NCBI GenBank assembly: GCA_012519875.1
Contig: JAAYPL010000091.1
Location: forward strand, 1-13,779
Reading direction: 5' to 3'
DNA length: 13,779 nucleotides
From: Clostridiaceae bacterium
GTDB taxonomy: Bacteria; Bacillota; Clostridia; Saccharofermentanales; UBA5734
Both the position numbers and the translations under genes were made by a program. The notes under the pieces were generated by a model that was not told where the DNA came from, made no database searches, and worked only from the letters and a program-made list of their open reading frames with translations. Below, piece by piece: positions 7,076 through 13,779 of the stretch (positions are counted from its first letter, which is position 1; each line of letters begins with the position of its first letter).

Positions 7076-7134
7076 TGCTTTGAATTGAGACGAATATCGT
7101 TTTAAAAAAGACCATGTGAAGGTGTTAAACAACC

Positions 7135-8871
7135 ATGAGTTTTGAATCGATTGTCGCTCTTTTGGGCGGCCTGGCTCTCTTCATCTTCGGTATGCATCAG
7201 ATGGGTGAGGGGTTGCAGAAGTCCGCCGGCGAAAAAATGCGAACAGTGCTGGCCATGTTGACCGGCACGCCGTTGAAGGCAATAATCGTTGGCGCATTGG
7301 TAACCATGATCGTACAAGGCTCCTCAGCAACAACCGTTATGGTGGTCGGCTTTGTCAGCGCCGGCCTGATGACTCTGCCGCAATCGATCGGTGTCATTAT
7401 GGGCGCCAACATCGGAACAACCATGACCGCATGGATTGTAGCGGCAAATATTGATGAATATACCTATTTGTTTGTCGTCGTCGGTTTTGCCATGATGTTC
7501 TTCTTCAAGAAACCGAAAATTCGCTACATCGGCCAAATCATTTTTGCTTTTGGTCTCCTGTTTGTCGGCCTTAACAGTATGGGGGCGGCCATGAAGCCGC
7601 TGGCCAAAAGCCAAGCGTTTGCCGACATCATGCTGCAAATCAAAGACGTTCCCATTCTCGGCCTGCTGCTCGGAACCGTCTCTACCCTAGTGATCCAAAG
7701 CTCATCAGCAGCCATCGGCGTTCTGCAAACACTTGCCGGTATCGCGACAGACAGTGCCGGAACGCCGTTGATCAGCATCTATCAAGCTGTACCCATCCTT
7801 TTGGGCAGCAACATCGGGACTACCATCACCGCAATTTTGGCGTGTATCGGCGGGTCACGCAACGCCAAGCGAGCAGCGGCGGCCCATACACTGTTTAATG
7901 TTGTGGGTTCCATCATCTTCATGTTCCTGCTCCAGCCTTTTACCTGGCTGATCAATTCCCTCGTCGGCACGCTGGGGCACCGGCTTGTCGCCGATGTCAA
8001 TACCGGCATTGTCGGCATGATGACACCTGTGGCCAACAGCATGCGCGAAAGCATTGCCGTATCCCATACACTCTTTAACGTTATCAACACCATAATCTGG
8101 CTGCCGCTGGTCTGGTTGATGGTCAAGCTGGTCACGCTGATCGTGCCGGGCGAAGATCCGATCGTTGACAAGCGTCTGGCGTTTATCGATTACAAGGTTA
8201 TCAGAAGTCCGGCGGTGGCTATTGGCCTGGCAACCCAAGAGCTGGCACGTATGACCGAAATTGCCATGCAGATGACCAAGGACGGCCGGGAACTGCTGCT
8301 TAAAGGTCACAATGACGAATTGGAAACACGTATCTCCGGCAACGAAAGCACCATGGACTATCTTGAAAATGAAGTGGTTCGTTACCTGTCCAGTATTTTC
8401 AGTTCGTCTGCGGTGACCCAGGAATATTCGGCTCGCATTGCCGGGCTTTTGCACGTCACCAACGATCTTGAGCGGATTGGCGATTACTGCTGTAATATCT
8501 GCGAGAACTCCAAAGAAATGAAAGCGCAAGGTCTTCAATTTTCGACCAAGGCTCTCGAGGAACTCGATGGTGCGTTTCGTCTGATCGGACAAATGGTTCA
8601 GGATAGCACAGCGGCGCTGACTACGGAGAATCCAAAATTAGTCAACAATATCATGGAGATGGAAGAGCGAATCGATCTCCTGGAGGACGATCTCAGGGCC
8701 AGCCATTTGGAGCGGCTGAGCCAGGGGCTGTGTGATCCCAGAGCCACCGTGATTTTCCTGGAGATTCTCCACACCATGGAGCGAATTGCCGATCACTGTA
8801 AAAATATTGCCGATGTTGTCAAGTCAGGATCAGGTTATTCCGTGCACACCGGCCTTACCGGCTTCAACTAA
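7135..8871 (+). CDS. Na+/phosphate cotransporter-family protein with PhoU-like C-terminal domain
   Basis: This 578-residue membrane protein belongs to the bacterial NaPi-II-like family, thought to move phosphate with sodium. The inner-membrane part has the family's inverted duplication: repeat one with VQGSSATTVMVVG (Q61) and GANIGTT (N92), repeat two with IQSSSAAIGV (Q188) and GSNIGTT (N226). The first motif reads QGSS instead of the usual QSSS. Residues from about 400 onward form a soluble PhoU-like helical domain with two characteristic motifs, DLERIGDYC (444-452) and TMERIADHC (547-555), which likely bind metal and regulate transport. The ribosome binding site GAAGGTG (7118-7124) is weak. 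The gene has its own promoter and is followed by an MscS channel gene 76 bases downstream. Phosphate as substrate is inferred from the family; some members have other roles. Confidence 0.92.
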   Translation: MSFESIVALLGGLALFIFGMHQMGEGLQKSAGEKMRTVLAMLTGTPLKAIIVGALVTMIVQGSSATTVMVVGFVSAGLMTLPQSIGVIMGANIGTTMTAWIVAANIDEYTYLFVVVGFAMMFFFKKPKIRYIGQIIFAFGLLFVGLNSMGAAMKPLAKSQAFADIMLQIKDVPILGLLLGTVSTLVIQSSSAAIGVLQTLAGIATDSAGTPLISIYQAVPILLGSNIGTTITAILACIGGSRNAKRAAAAHTLFNVVGSIIFMFLLQPFTWLINSLVGTLGHRLVADVNTGIVGMMTPVANSMRESIAVSHTLFNVINTIIWLPLVWLMVKLVTLIVPGEDPIVDKRLAFIDYKVIRSPAVAIGLATQELARMTEIAMQMTKDGRELLLKGHNDELETRISGNESTMDYLENEVVRYLSSIFSSSAVTQEYSARIAGLLHVTNDLERIGDYCCNICENSKEMKAQGLQFSTKALEELDGAFRLIGQMVQDSTAALTTENPKLVNNIMEMEERIDLLEDDLRASHLERLSQGLCDPRATVIFLEILHTMERIADHCKNIADVVKSGSGYSVHTGLTGFN

Positions 8872-8947
8872 GCCGCAGGTCGTTGATTTGTTTAGCTTAG
8901 CAGCGTGAGAATGGCTTTTCCAACCGGCAATCAGAAAGAACTGCGTT

Positions 8948-10207
8948 ATGATTGAATTAATTACACCCCTGCTGAAAAATATCGGATTGGATCCGGACTG
9001 GACCGAGCGTCTGGCGATTCTTGCCTCAATCGTTGTCCTGCTCCTGGTCTGCTTCATCGCATATCTTATCACGCGTTATCTGGTCCTGCGGATACTTGCC
9101 TTCTATATCCGCAACAACCGTTTTTCCTGGGATAATTATTTCCTTGAACGCAAAGTTTTTCACCGCATGTGCCACTTGCTCCCGGCCGTGCTGCTCTACA
9201 CATTTTCGGTTGCTTTCGGCGATTTACAGCAGGTGATCCATCGATTGGCTTCTATTTATATCACCATTGTCGTGGTTTTTGTCATTGACGCCTTTTTAAA
9301 AGCCCTTGACGATATCTACAACAGCTACGAGGTCGCCCGCAAAAAACCGATCAAGGCCTATCTTCAGGGCATTAAGATTTTCGTCGTTGTTGTTGCTTTG
9401 ATCATCATTATTGCTCGGATCATTGATAAAAGTCCGGTTCTTTTGCTGTCCGGTGTGGGTGCGATGACAGCCGTTGTCCTTTTGATCTTCCAGGACTCCA
9501 TTTTGGGGTTTGTCGCCGGCATCCAACTGGCCACCAATGATATGCTGCGCATCGGTGATCGGATTGAGATGCCCAAACACAACGCCGATGGCACTGTTGT
9601 CGACATTTCGTTGACCACCGTCAAGGTGGAAAATTTTGATCAGACAATCACGACCATTCCGACCCACGCCCTGGTCAAGGATTCTTTCCGTAACTGGCGC
9701 AGCATGATCGAATCCGGTACGCGTCGGATCAAGCGATCGGTTTATATCGATGTGGCTACGATTCGGTTCTGTACAGACGAGATGCTGCAACAATTTCGGC
9801 GCATTCATCTGTTAACCGGCTATCTTGACCAACGGCTGGCTGAAATCAACGCCTACAATCAAGAACGAAACATTGACACCGATCAGCCGGTCAATGGACG
9901 GCGGCTGACCAACATCGGCATTTTCCGGATTTATATTCAAAATTATCTCCGCGCTCACCCGAAGCTGAATCAGGACATGCCCCGGATGGTACGTCAATTA
10001 TCTTCTAACGAACACGGACTCCCCATTGAAATTTATGCCTTTGCCGCCACTGCCGACTGGGCGGATTTTGAAACCATTCAGGCGGATATTTTTGACCACA
10101 TTTTTGCTGTGGCACCCCACTTCGGTCTGAGGATCTTTCAAACACCCGGCGGACACGACCTGCGCGCGCTCAGCGACAGCATAAAACAAGACGGCTTCCT
10201 TAAATAA
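8948..10207 (+). CDS. Mechanosensitive channel, MscS family (YbdG-like)
   Basis: This 419-residue inner-membrane channel protein is expected to open under membrane tension and protect against osmotic downshock. About five hydrophobic segments precede the pore helix region, SGVGAMTAVVLLIFQDSILG (from about 168), which has the Gly/Ala-rich packing of MscS TM3. The beta domain follows (VAGIQLATNDMLRIGDRIEM and TTVKVENFDQTITTIPTHAL). The long region with RRIKRSVYIDVATIRF and a large C-terminal domain match the YbdG subgroup in layout and length (E. coli YbdG is about 415 residues). The ATG has only a weak AAAGAA upstream. It follows the Na/Pi transporter by 76 bases; no promoter or terminator is evident in that gap, so cotranscription is likely. 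The protein may adjust osmotic balance linked to ion and phosphate uptake, which is inference. Confidence 0.93.
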   Translation: MIELITPLLKNIGLDPDWTERLAILASIVVLLLVCFIAYLITRYLVLRILAFYIRNNRFSWDNYFLERKVFHRMCHLLPAVLLYTFSVAFGDLQQVIHRLASIYITIVVVFVIDAFLKALDDIYNSYEVARKKPIKAYLQGIKIFVVVVALIIIIARIIDKSPVLLLSGVGAMTAVVLLIFQDSILGFVAGIQLATNDMLRIGDRIEMPKHNADGTVVDISLTTVKVENFDQTITTIPTHALVKDSFRNWRSMIESGTRRIKRSVYIDVATIRFCTDEMLQQFRRIHLLTGYLDQRLAEINAYNQERNIDTDQPVNGRRLTNIGIFRIYIQNYLRAHPKLNQDMPRMVRQLSSNEHGLPIEIYAFAATADWADFETIQADIFDHIFAVAPHFGLRIFQTPGGHDLRALSDSIKQDGFLK

Positions 10208-10213
10208 AAACAA

Positions 10214-10228
10214 CCGCACCGGCTGCGG
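10214..10228. terminator. Hairpin after the MscS gene, possible terminator
   Basis: CCGCA (10214-10218) and TGCGG (10224-10228) pair around a CCGGC loop, seven bases after the MscS stop. On the plus strand no clean T-tract follows directly. On the minus strand the stem is followed by a T-rich run, so it resembles a terminator better in that direction although no minus-strand gene needs one here. It probably separates the MscS unit from the next promoter. Confidence 0.45.
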
Positions 10229-10251
10229 ATAATCCTCGGTTCATTTTCTGC

Positions 10252-10280
10252 TTGACAAACAAATTCGGGTTCCCTAATAT
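10252..10280 (+). promoter_or_regulatory. Strong promoter of the MATE-MarR-MFS operon
   Basis: A perfect -35 TTGACA (10252-10257) and -10 TAATAT (10275-10280) are spaced by 17 bases. This is the closest match to consensus in the window. Transcription would begin near 10287, inside the palindrome that follows, which suggests strong expression held down by a repressor. Confidence 0.85.
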
Positions 10281-10297
10281 AGTTGTATCTGCAACTA
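10280..10297. promoter_or_regulatory. MarR-type operator palindrome
   Basis: TAGTTGTATCTGCAACTA is an 18-base palindrome with perfect six-base arms TAGTTG/CAACTA, and one further A-T pair nearer the centre. It touches the last base of the -10 box and covers the expected transcription start. Size, symmetry and place are typical of MarR-family operators, and a MarR gene is second in the operon. Binding is therefore expected to block RNA polymerase and give self-regulation, relieved by a ligand. Confidence 0.7.
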
Positions 10298-10315
10298 ATT
10301 TAAGGAGATCTTTTA

Positions 10316-11752
10316 TTGACTGCTTCAAAATCCAAACAGCAGAACAGACGGACCATGATGCTTGATTTACCCATGCATCGCTTGATTCCGAAAATGGCCG
10401 TTCCCACTATTGTCAGCATGCTGGTCACAACGGTCTATAATTTTGCCGACACCTATTTTGTCAGTCATCTTGGCACAACAGCCACCGCAGCTGTCGGGGT
10501 CAATTTTTCGCTGGACAACCTGATCATGACCGCCGGCTCTTTCCTTGCCGTCGGTGCAAACAGCTTTATCGCCCGCCTTTTGGGTGCTAAGCAGGATAAA
10601 AAGGCCGCTCAGGTCCTGTCGACGGCTTTCTTTACAGCCATCTTCACGGGCCTGTTCGTGATGATAGCCGGCCTTTTGTTCCTCGAGCCGTTGGTTCGCT
10701 TGTTGGGCGCGACCGATACAACCGTGCAATACAGCATGGATTATGCCAGCTTCGTGCTCCTGGCGGCACCATTTATGGCGTCAAGTTTTGTTTTAAACCA
10801 CTGCCTGCGTTCTGAAGGAAGCGCATCCTTTGCTATGATCGGAATAGCAGCCGGTGCCGTCCTCAACATTGCGCTGGATCCCGTTTTTATTTTTGTCTTT
10901 GACTTGGGAGTCAAGGGAGCGTCTATCGCCACGGCCTTATCCAAGATCGTCAGCTTTGTTATTTTGCTGACACCTTATCTTCGCCGCCACAGCCTGCTTT
11001 ATCTGAGCGTTCGCAACATCCGCTATAGCCGGGAAATTGTTACCGAGGTTGTTAAGATGGGCCTGCCGGCAACGCTGCGTTCTACATTGGCAACCCTCTC
11101 CATGATCGTCCTGAACCGGATGGCCGGTGCCTATTCCGATTCGGTCCTGGCGGGTATGTCGGTTGTCAACCGGATCATCATGTTTCCCACAGCGGCTATT
11201 CTGGGATTCGGCCAAGGATTTCAGCCGGTAGCCGGATTCAACTGGGGAGCCAGACGTTACGACCGTGTCTATAAGGGCTTCAACTTTGCTTCGATTACGG
11301 CACTGATTGCCGGTGCCGTAATGGGACTGCTGTTGGCAATTTTTGCCAGACCGTTGATCGGGCTCTTTAGCAAAACCGACGCGGAATTGATTGCCATTGC
11401 TGTGTTTTCCATTCGCATGCAGTGTCTGGTTAAGCCCCTCCATTCCTGGGGAATTGTCGTCAACATGCTTTATTCCGGCTTGGGAAAGGCCCGGGGAGCC
11501 GCTGTTCTCAGTGTCACGCGCCAAGGTTTGTTTCTCATTCCGATGCTGCTTGTTTTGCCGGTTTTCTTCGCCGAATGGGGCTTGGCATCAGCGCAATTTG
11601 CTTCGGATATCCTGTCCATGACAGTCATCGTGCCGCTATGTGTAATAATCGTAAAAGAAATCCGCCGCAACATGCGATTTTCCGAAGCCGAAAAGGATCT
11701 GCCGATCATTGAAAGTGAGCGTGTGGCTTATGACTCCGATAACCTCTCGTGA
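10316..11752 (+). CDS. MATE-family efflux transporter
   Basis: A 478-residue multidrug and toxin extrusion protein, expected to have 12 membrane segments and to export organic compounds using a Na+ or H+ gradient. The N-terminal stretch VPTIVSMLVTTVYNFADTYFV is typical of MATE proteins of anaerobic Firmicutes. Other family-like stretches are SLDNLIMTAGSFLAVGANSF, NHCLRSEGSASFAMIGIA with LNIALDPVFIF, and GFGQGFQPVAGFNWGARRYDR in the second half. The start is read as TTG at 10316, since AAGGAG (10302-10307) is eight bases upstream; the first in-frame ATG is at 10355 and has no comparable site. It is the first gene of an operon with a MarR regulator whose start lies inside its 3' end, so its substrate may be the MarR ligand. 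Confidence 0.95.
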   Translation: MTASKSKQQNRRTMMLDLPMHRLIPKMAVPTIVSMLVTTVYNFADTYFVSHLGTTATAAVGVNFSLDNLIMTAGSFLAVGANSFIARLLGAKQDKKAAQVLSTAFFTAIFTGLFVMIAGLLFLEPLVRLLGATDTTVQYSMDYASFVLLAAPFMASSFVLNHCLRSEGSASFAMIGIAAGAVLNIALDPVFIFVFDLGVKGASIATALSKIVSFVILLTPYLRRHSLLYLSVRNIRYSREIVTEVVKMGLPATLRSTLATLSMIVLNRMAGAYSDSVLAGMSVVNRIIMFPTAAILGFGQGFQPVAGFNWGARRYDRVYKGFNFASITALIAGAVMGLLLAIFARPLIGLFSKTDAELIAIAVFSIRMQCLVKPLHSWGIVVNMLYSGLGKARGAAVLSVTRQGLFLIPMLLVLPVFFAEWGLASAQFASDILSMTVIVPLCVIIVKEIRRNMRFSEAEKDLPIIESERVAYDSDNLS

Positions 11753-12170
11753 TTTAAATCGTTTTTTGGTTTTCCTCAATCGAAAACGCAGTCAGTTCAT
11801 GTCGGCCCGACTCGCAGGTTCCGGCCTGACCGGACCCATGTACTCCTTTCTGCTCTGTCTGGAAAAAAACCCGGGCATCCGCCAGGATTTTCTCTGCACA
11901 CATTTCAGCATAGACAAAGGAACCGTCGCCCGCCTTTGCAAGCGGATGGAGCACCTCGCCTTAATCCATCGCTCGGTCTGCTCGGACGACCGGCGCGCTT
12001 ATCAGCTGTCATTGACCGAAACCGGTCGAGCCATGCTTAAGGTCATTCACGATCATCTTAATGACTGGAGTGACCGGCTTTTCGTCGGGTTCAGCGAGCA
12101 GGACCGAAGAACGGTTTTCGAGATGCTCAGCCACATGGCTGAAAACGTAAAGGACGACAAAACATCTTAA
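11730..12170 (+). CDS. MarR-family transcriptional regulator
   Basis: A 146-residue winged helix-turn-helix regulator, normally a dimer that binds a palindromic operator and releases it on binding a small molecule. The DNA-binding part reads GIRQDFLCTHFSIDKGTVARL (recognition helix) followed by a wing with SVCSDDRRAYQLSLTETG, where DDRR is the family's hallmark. Helices at both ends would form the dimer interface. The ATG at 11730 is preferred; a TTG at 11709 would add seven residues. Either start lies inside the MATE gene (overlap of 23 or 44 bases), which points to translational coupling. The MFS gene starts 20 bases after the stop. The likely target is the palindrome at 10280-10297. Activation instead of repression is possible but less likely given the site's position. 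Confidence 0.93.
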   Translation: MTPITSRDLNRFLVFLNRKRSQFMSARLAGSGLTGPMYSFLLCLEKNPGIRQDFLCTHFSIDKGTVARLCKRMEHLALIHRSVCSDDRRAYQLSLTETGRAMLKVIHDHLNDWSDRLFVGFSEQDRRTVFEMLSHMAENVKDDKTS

Positions 12171-12190
12171 GGACAGGAGCAAGCTTATAC

Positions 12191-13372
12191 ATGCGTAATG
12201 ATCAACGAATTTTCAACAAGGACTTTGTTTTGCTGTTCATCGTCAATTTTGTCAGTCACGCCGGTCTGCAGATGTTTGCTTCCATTATGTCCAAATATGC
12301 ATCATCCCTGGGCTTCCCCGATGCCCTGCTTGGCCTGGTTGTTTCGGCTTACGCCTTTATGATTTTTGCCACCAGCCTTTTTTCCGGATCTTTCATCGAT
12401 CGGGCCAACAAAAAAGGTCTGCTGCTTTTTGCAATGTTTGCCCAGCCGCTGGCGGTCCTTGGGTATGCTTTCTTGGCTTCAAACATGTTTGTCCTGATTT
12501 TGCTGCGATTGTTTCATGGTTTTTGCGCCGGCTTGATCTCCATCGTCACGATGGCCATGGTGGCCTTTGTTCTGCCGATCAAAAAAATGGGGCTGGGCAT
12601 GGGCATCTACGGGCTGGGACAGACCATTGCCATGGCGGTCGGCCCCTCCGTCGGCATTACCTTGGTCGAACGTATCGGCTTTCGCGACATGTTCCTGATC
12701 TCTTTCGTCGTGGTTGCGCTGGCAGCCCTTTTGTCACTTTTCGTTGTACCGGTTCCCACCGTCAAGACCGCCCGGAAAAAATTTTCCTTTCGCGATTTGA
12801 TCCTGGTCGATACCGTCCCGATTTCCCTGCTGGGTTTTCTCAACAATACCGCTTATGCGTCCTTAACCGCCTACATTGTTCTGCATGCCGATCAGCAGGG
12901 GATTTCGAACATCAGCCTTTTCTATACCGTTTATGCGATTGTTCTGCTGGCCAGTCGTCCGTTGATCGGCAGAATTTCCGATCGTATGCCATTAAAAACC
13001 ATTATTTATCCGTCCAGTCTGCTGATTCTAGTGGCCATGCTACTCTGTGCCTATGCCGCCAACCTTTGGATGCTTTTGCTTGCGGCGGTCCTGATGGCTA
13101 TCGGGATCGGCGGCTCGCAGCCGGCCATTCAGGCCACCTCCATTCGTGAAGCGCCTCCGGAAAAACGCGGCGCCGCCAGCGCGACCTTTATGATGGGCCA
13201 ATCCCTCGGCTTTATCGTTGGGCCGATGGGCGGTGGTTATATCGCTTCAAAGATCGGTTTCAACAATATGTATGCCGTTATGTCCGGAACAGCTGTGCTG
13301 TGCATCCTGCTGATGAGCCTGATCGAGATTCGCCGACGAAGAACGGCCGCATCCCTTGATACGACTGCTTGA
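12191..13372 (+). CDS. Major facilitator superfamily transporter
   Basis: A 393-residue membrane transporter with about 12 hydrophobic segments. The loop after the second segment, SGSFIDRANKKG, matches MFS motif A, and its pseudo-repeat in the second half reads SRPLIGRISDRMPLKT. The later GPMGGGYIASKIGFNNMY is also typical. The short length, without a large central loop, fits drug-efflux or organic-acid type MFS proteins. AGGAG (12175-12179) lies 11 bases before the ATG, slightly long. It is packed between the MarR gene (20-base gap) and the AtuA-like gene (28-base gap), so one operon is very likely. Whether it imports a substrate for the AtuA-like protein or exports a toxic compound like the MATE protein cannot be decided from sequence. 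Confidence 0.93.
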   Translation: MRNDQRIFNKDFVLLFIVNFVSHAGLQMFASIMSKYASSLGFPDALLGLVVSAYAFMIFATSLFSGSFIDRANKKGLLLFAMFAQPLAVLGYAFLASNMFVLILLRLFHGFCAGLISIVTMAMVAFVLPIKKMGLGMGIYGLGQTIAMAVGPSVGITLVERIGFRDMFLISFVVVALAALLSLFVVPVPTVKTARKKFSFRDLILVDTVPISLLGFLNNTAYASLTAYIVLHADQQGISNISLFYTVYAIVLLASRPLIGRISDRMPLKTIIYPSSLLILVAMLLCAYAANLWMLLLAAVLMAIGIGGSQPAIQATSIREAPPEKRGAASATFMMGQSLGFIVGPMGGGYIASKIGFNNMYAVMSGTAVLCILLMSLIEIRRRRTAASLDTTA

Positions 13373-13400
13373 TTTTAGGGAAAAATGGAGGAGTAATGGT

Positions 13401-13779
13401 ATGCGAAAAATCAGAATAGGGTCAGGGGCGGGTTTTGCCGGGGATCGAATCGATCCGGCAATAGACCTGATCAAGTATGGCAATCTCGACTACATCGGCT
13501 TTGAATGCTTGGCCGAACGGACAATCGCCCTGGCGGTCCGGCAAAAAATGAACAATCCCGATGAAGGATATAATGATTTGCTGGAAGAACGCTTTCGGCT
13601 TATTCTGCCGGCAATGCAAGGGAGCAAGGTCAAAATTATCACTAACATGGGAGCGGCTAATCCGCAGGCGGCAGCGGCGAAGGTTGCTGAAATCGCTCGT
13701 TCTTTAAACATAAGCGGTGTCCGCATTGCGGCGGTTACGGGCGACGACGTCTTGGCCTTATTACCGCGCATGCTGGAAC
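13401..13779 (+). CDS. AtuA/DUF1446-family protein, N-terminal part (3' end outside window)
   Basis: The frame is open from ATG 13401 to the right edge (126 full codons), and GGAGGAG (13387-13393) sits seven bases upstream. An ATG at 13396 is out of frame. The start, KIRIGSGAGFAGDRIDPAIDL, followed by GNLDYIGFECLAERTIAL and KIITNMGAANPQAAAAKVAE, matches the N terminus of the acyclic terpene utilization AtuA family. Founding members are needed for citronellol and geraniol breakdown in Pseudomonas; in anaerobes the family is widespread with unknown substrates. The protein appears cytoplasmic. It follows the MFS gene by 28 bases and is probably the catabolic member of the MarR-controlled operon. 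The rest of the gene, and possible partners, lie beyond the window. Confidence 0.85.
   Translation, partial: MRKIRIGSGAGFAGDRIDPAIDLIKYGNLDYIGFECLAERTIALAVRQKMNNPDEGYNDLLEERFRLILPAMQGSKVKIITNMGAANPQAAAAKVAEIARSLNISGVRIAAVTGDDVLALLPRMLE

Noticed and set aside
7855..8592. 245-codon open frame on the minus strand
   Set aside because: It is a shadow of the Na/Pi cotransporter gene and resembles no known family.
8872..8947. Possible promoter or terminator between the Na/Pi and MscS genes
   Set aside because: Only weak TTGATT-like and short GC patterns were seen, without proper spacing or a stem followed by T residues.
10937..11524. 195-codon open frame on the minus strand
   Set aside because: It is antisense to the MATE gene and rich in Gln, Asn and His, as expected for the complement of hydrophobic codons.
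12523..13149. 208-codon open frame on the plus strand in another frame of the MFS gene
   Set aside because: The MFS frame is continuous with family motifs; the alternative has low-complexity Arg/Cys/His composition.

Overview
The window is ordinary-looking bacterial chromosome of moderate GC: dense, mostly short intergenic gaps, strong AGGAGG-type ribosome binding sites and some apparent TTG starts. The protein styles (PhoU-tailed Na/Pi transporter, MATE, MarR, cytidylate-kinase-like protein, xylAB) suggest an anaerobic Firmicute of the Clostridia/Negativicutes type. This is judged by eye from protein resemblance, with moderate confidence. No rRNA, tRNA, CRISPR array, insertion sequence or phage gene was seen, and no gap without a gene exceeds 200 bases.

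Layout. (1) Positions 1-3246, plus strand: the C-terminal part of an HD-GYP-type protein, an aldo/keto reductase, an SGNH/GDSL hydrolase with an N-terminal extension, and a cytidylate-kinase-like P-loop protein. (2) Positions 3235-6941, minus strand: a ZIP metal transporter, xylose isomerase (xylA) and xylulokinase (xylB), transcribed in that order. The 3' end of xylB overlaps the kinase-like gene tail to tail by 12 bases. (3) A 193-base divergent region, 6942-7134, carries promoter-like sites for both directions. (4) Positions 7135-10207, plus strand: a Na+/phosphate cotransporter-family protein with a PhoU-like tail, then a YbdG-like MscS channel. (5) From 10252 to the right edge, plus strand: a near-consensus promoter with a palindrome just downstream of the -10 box, then a tightly packed MATE exporter, MarR regulator, MFS transporter and the start of an AtuA/DUF1446 protein.

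How it fits together. XylA and XylB convert D-xylose to xylulose 5-phosphate. The ZIP transporter upstream could supply the divalent metal that XylA needs, and the SGNH hydrolase could be a cytoplasmic carbohydrate esterase; both links are inference. The last operon looks like a self-regulated transport and catabolism unit: the MarR protein probably binds the palindrome at the operon promoter. No clearly new defence, mobile or RNA system is visible. The points most worth checking are the MATE-MarR-MFS-AtuA unit with its operator, a 15-base inverted repeat with identical arms found in two separate intergenic regions, and altered metal ligands in the HD-GYP fragment.
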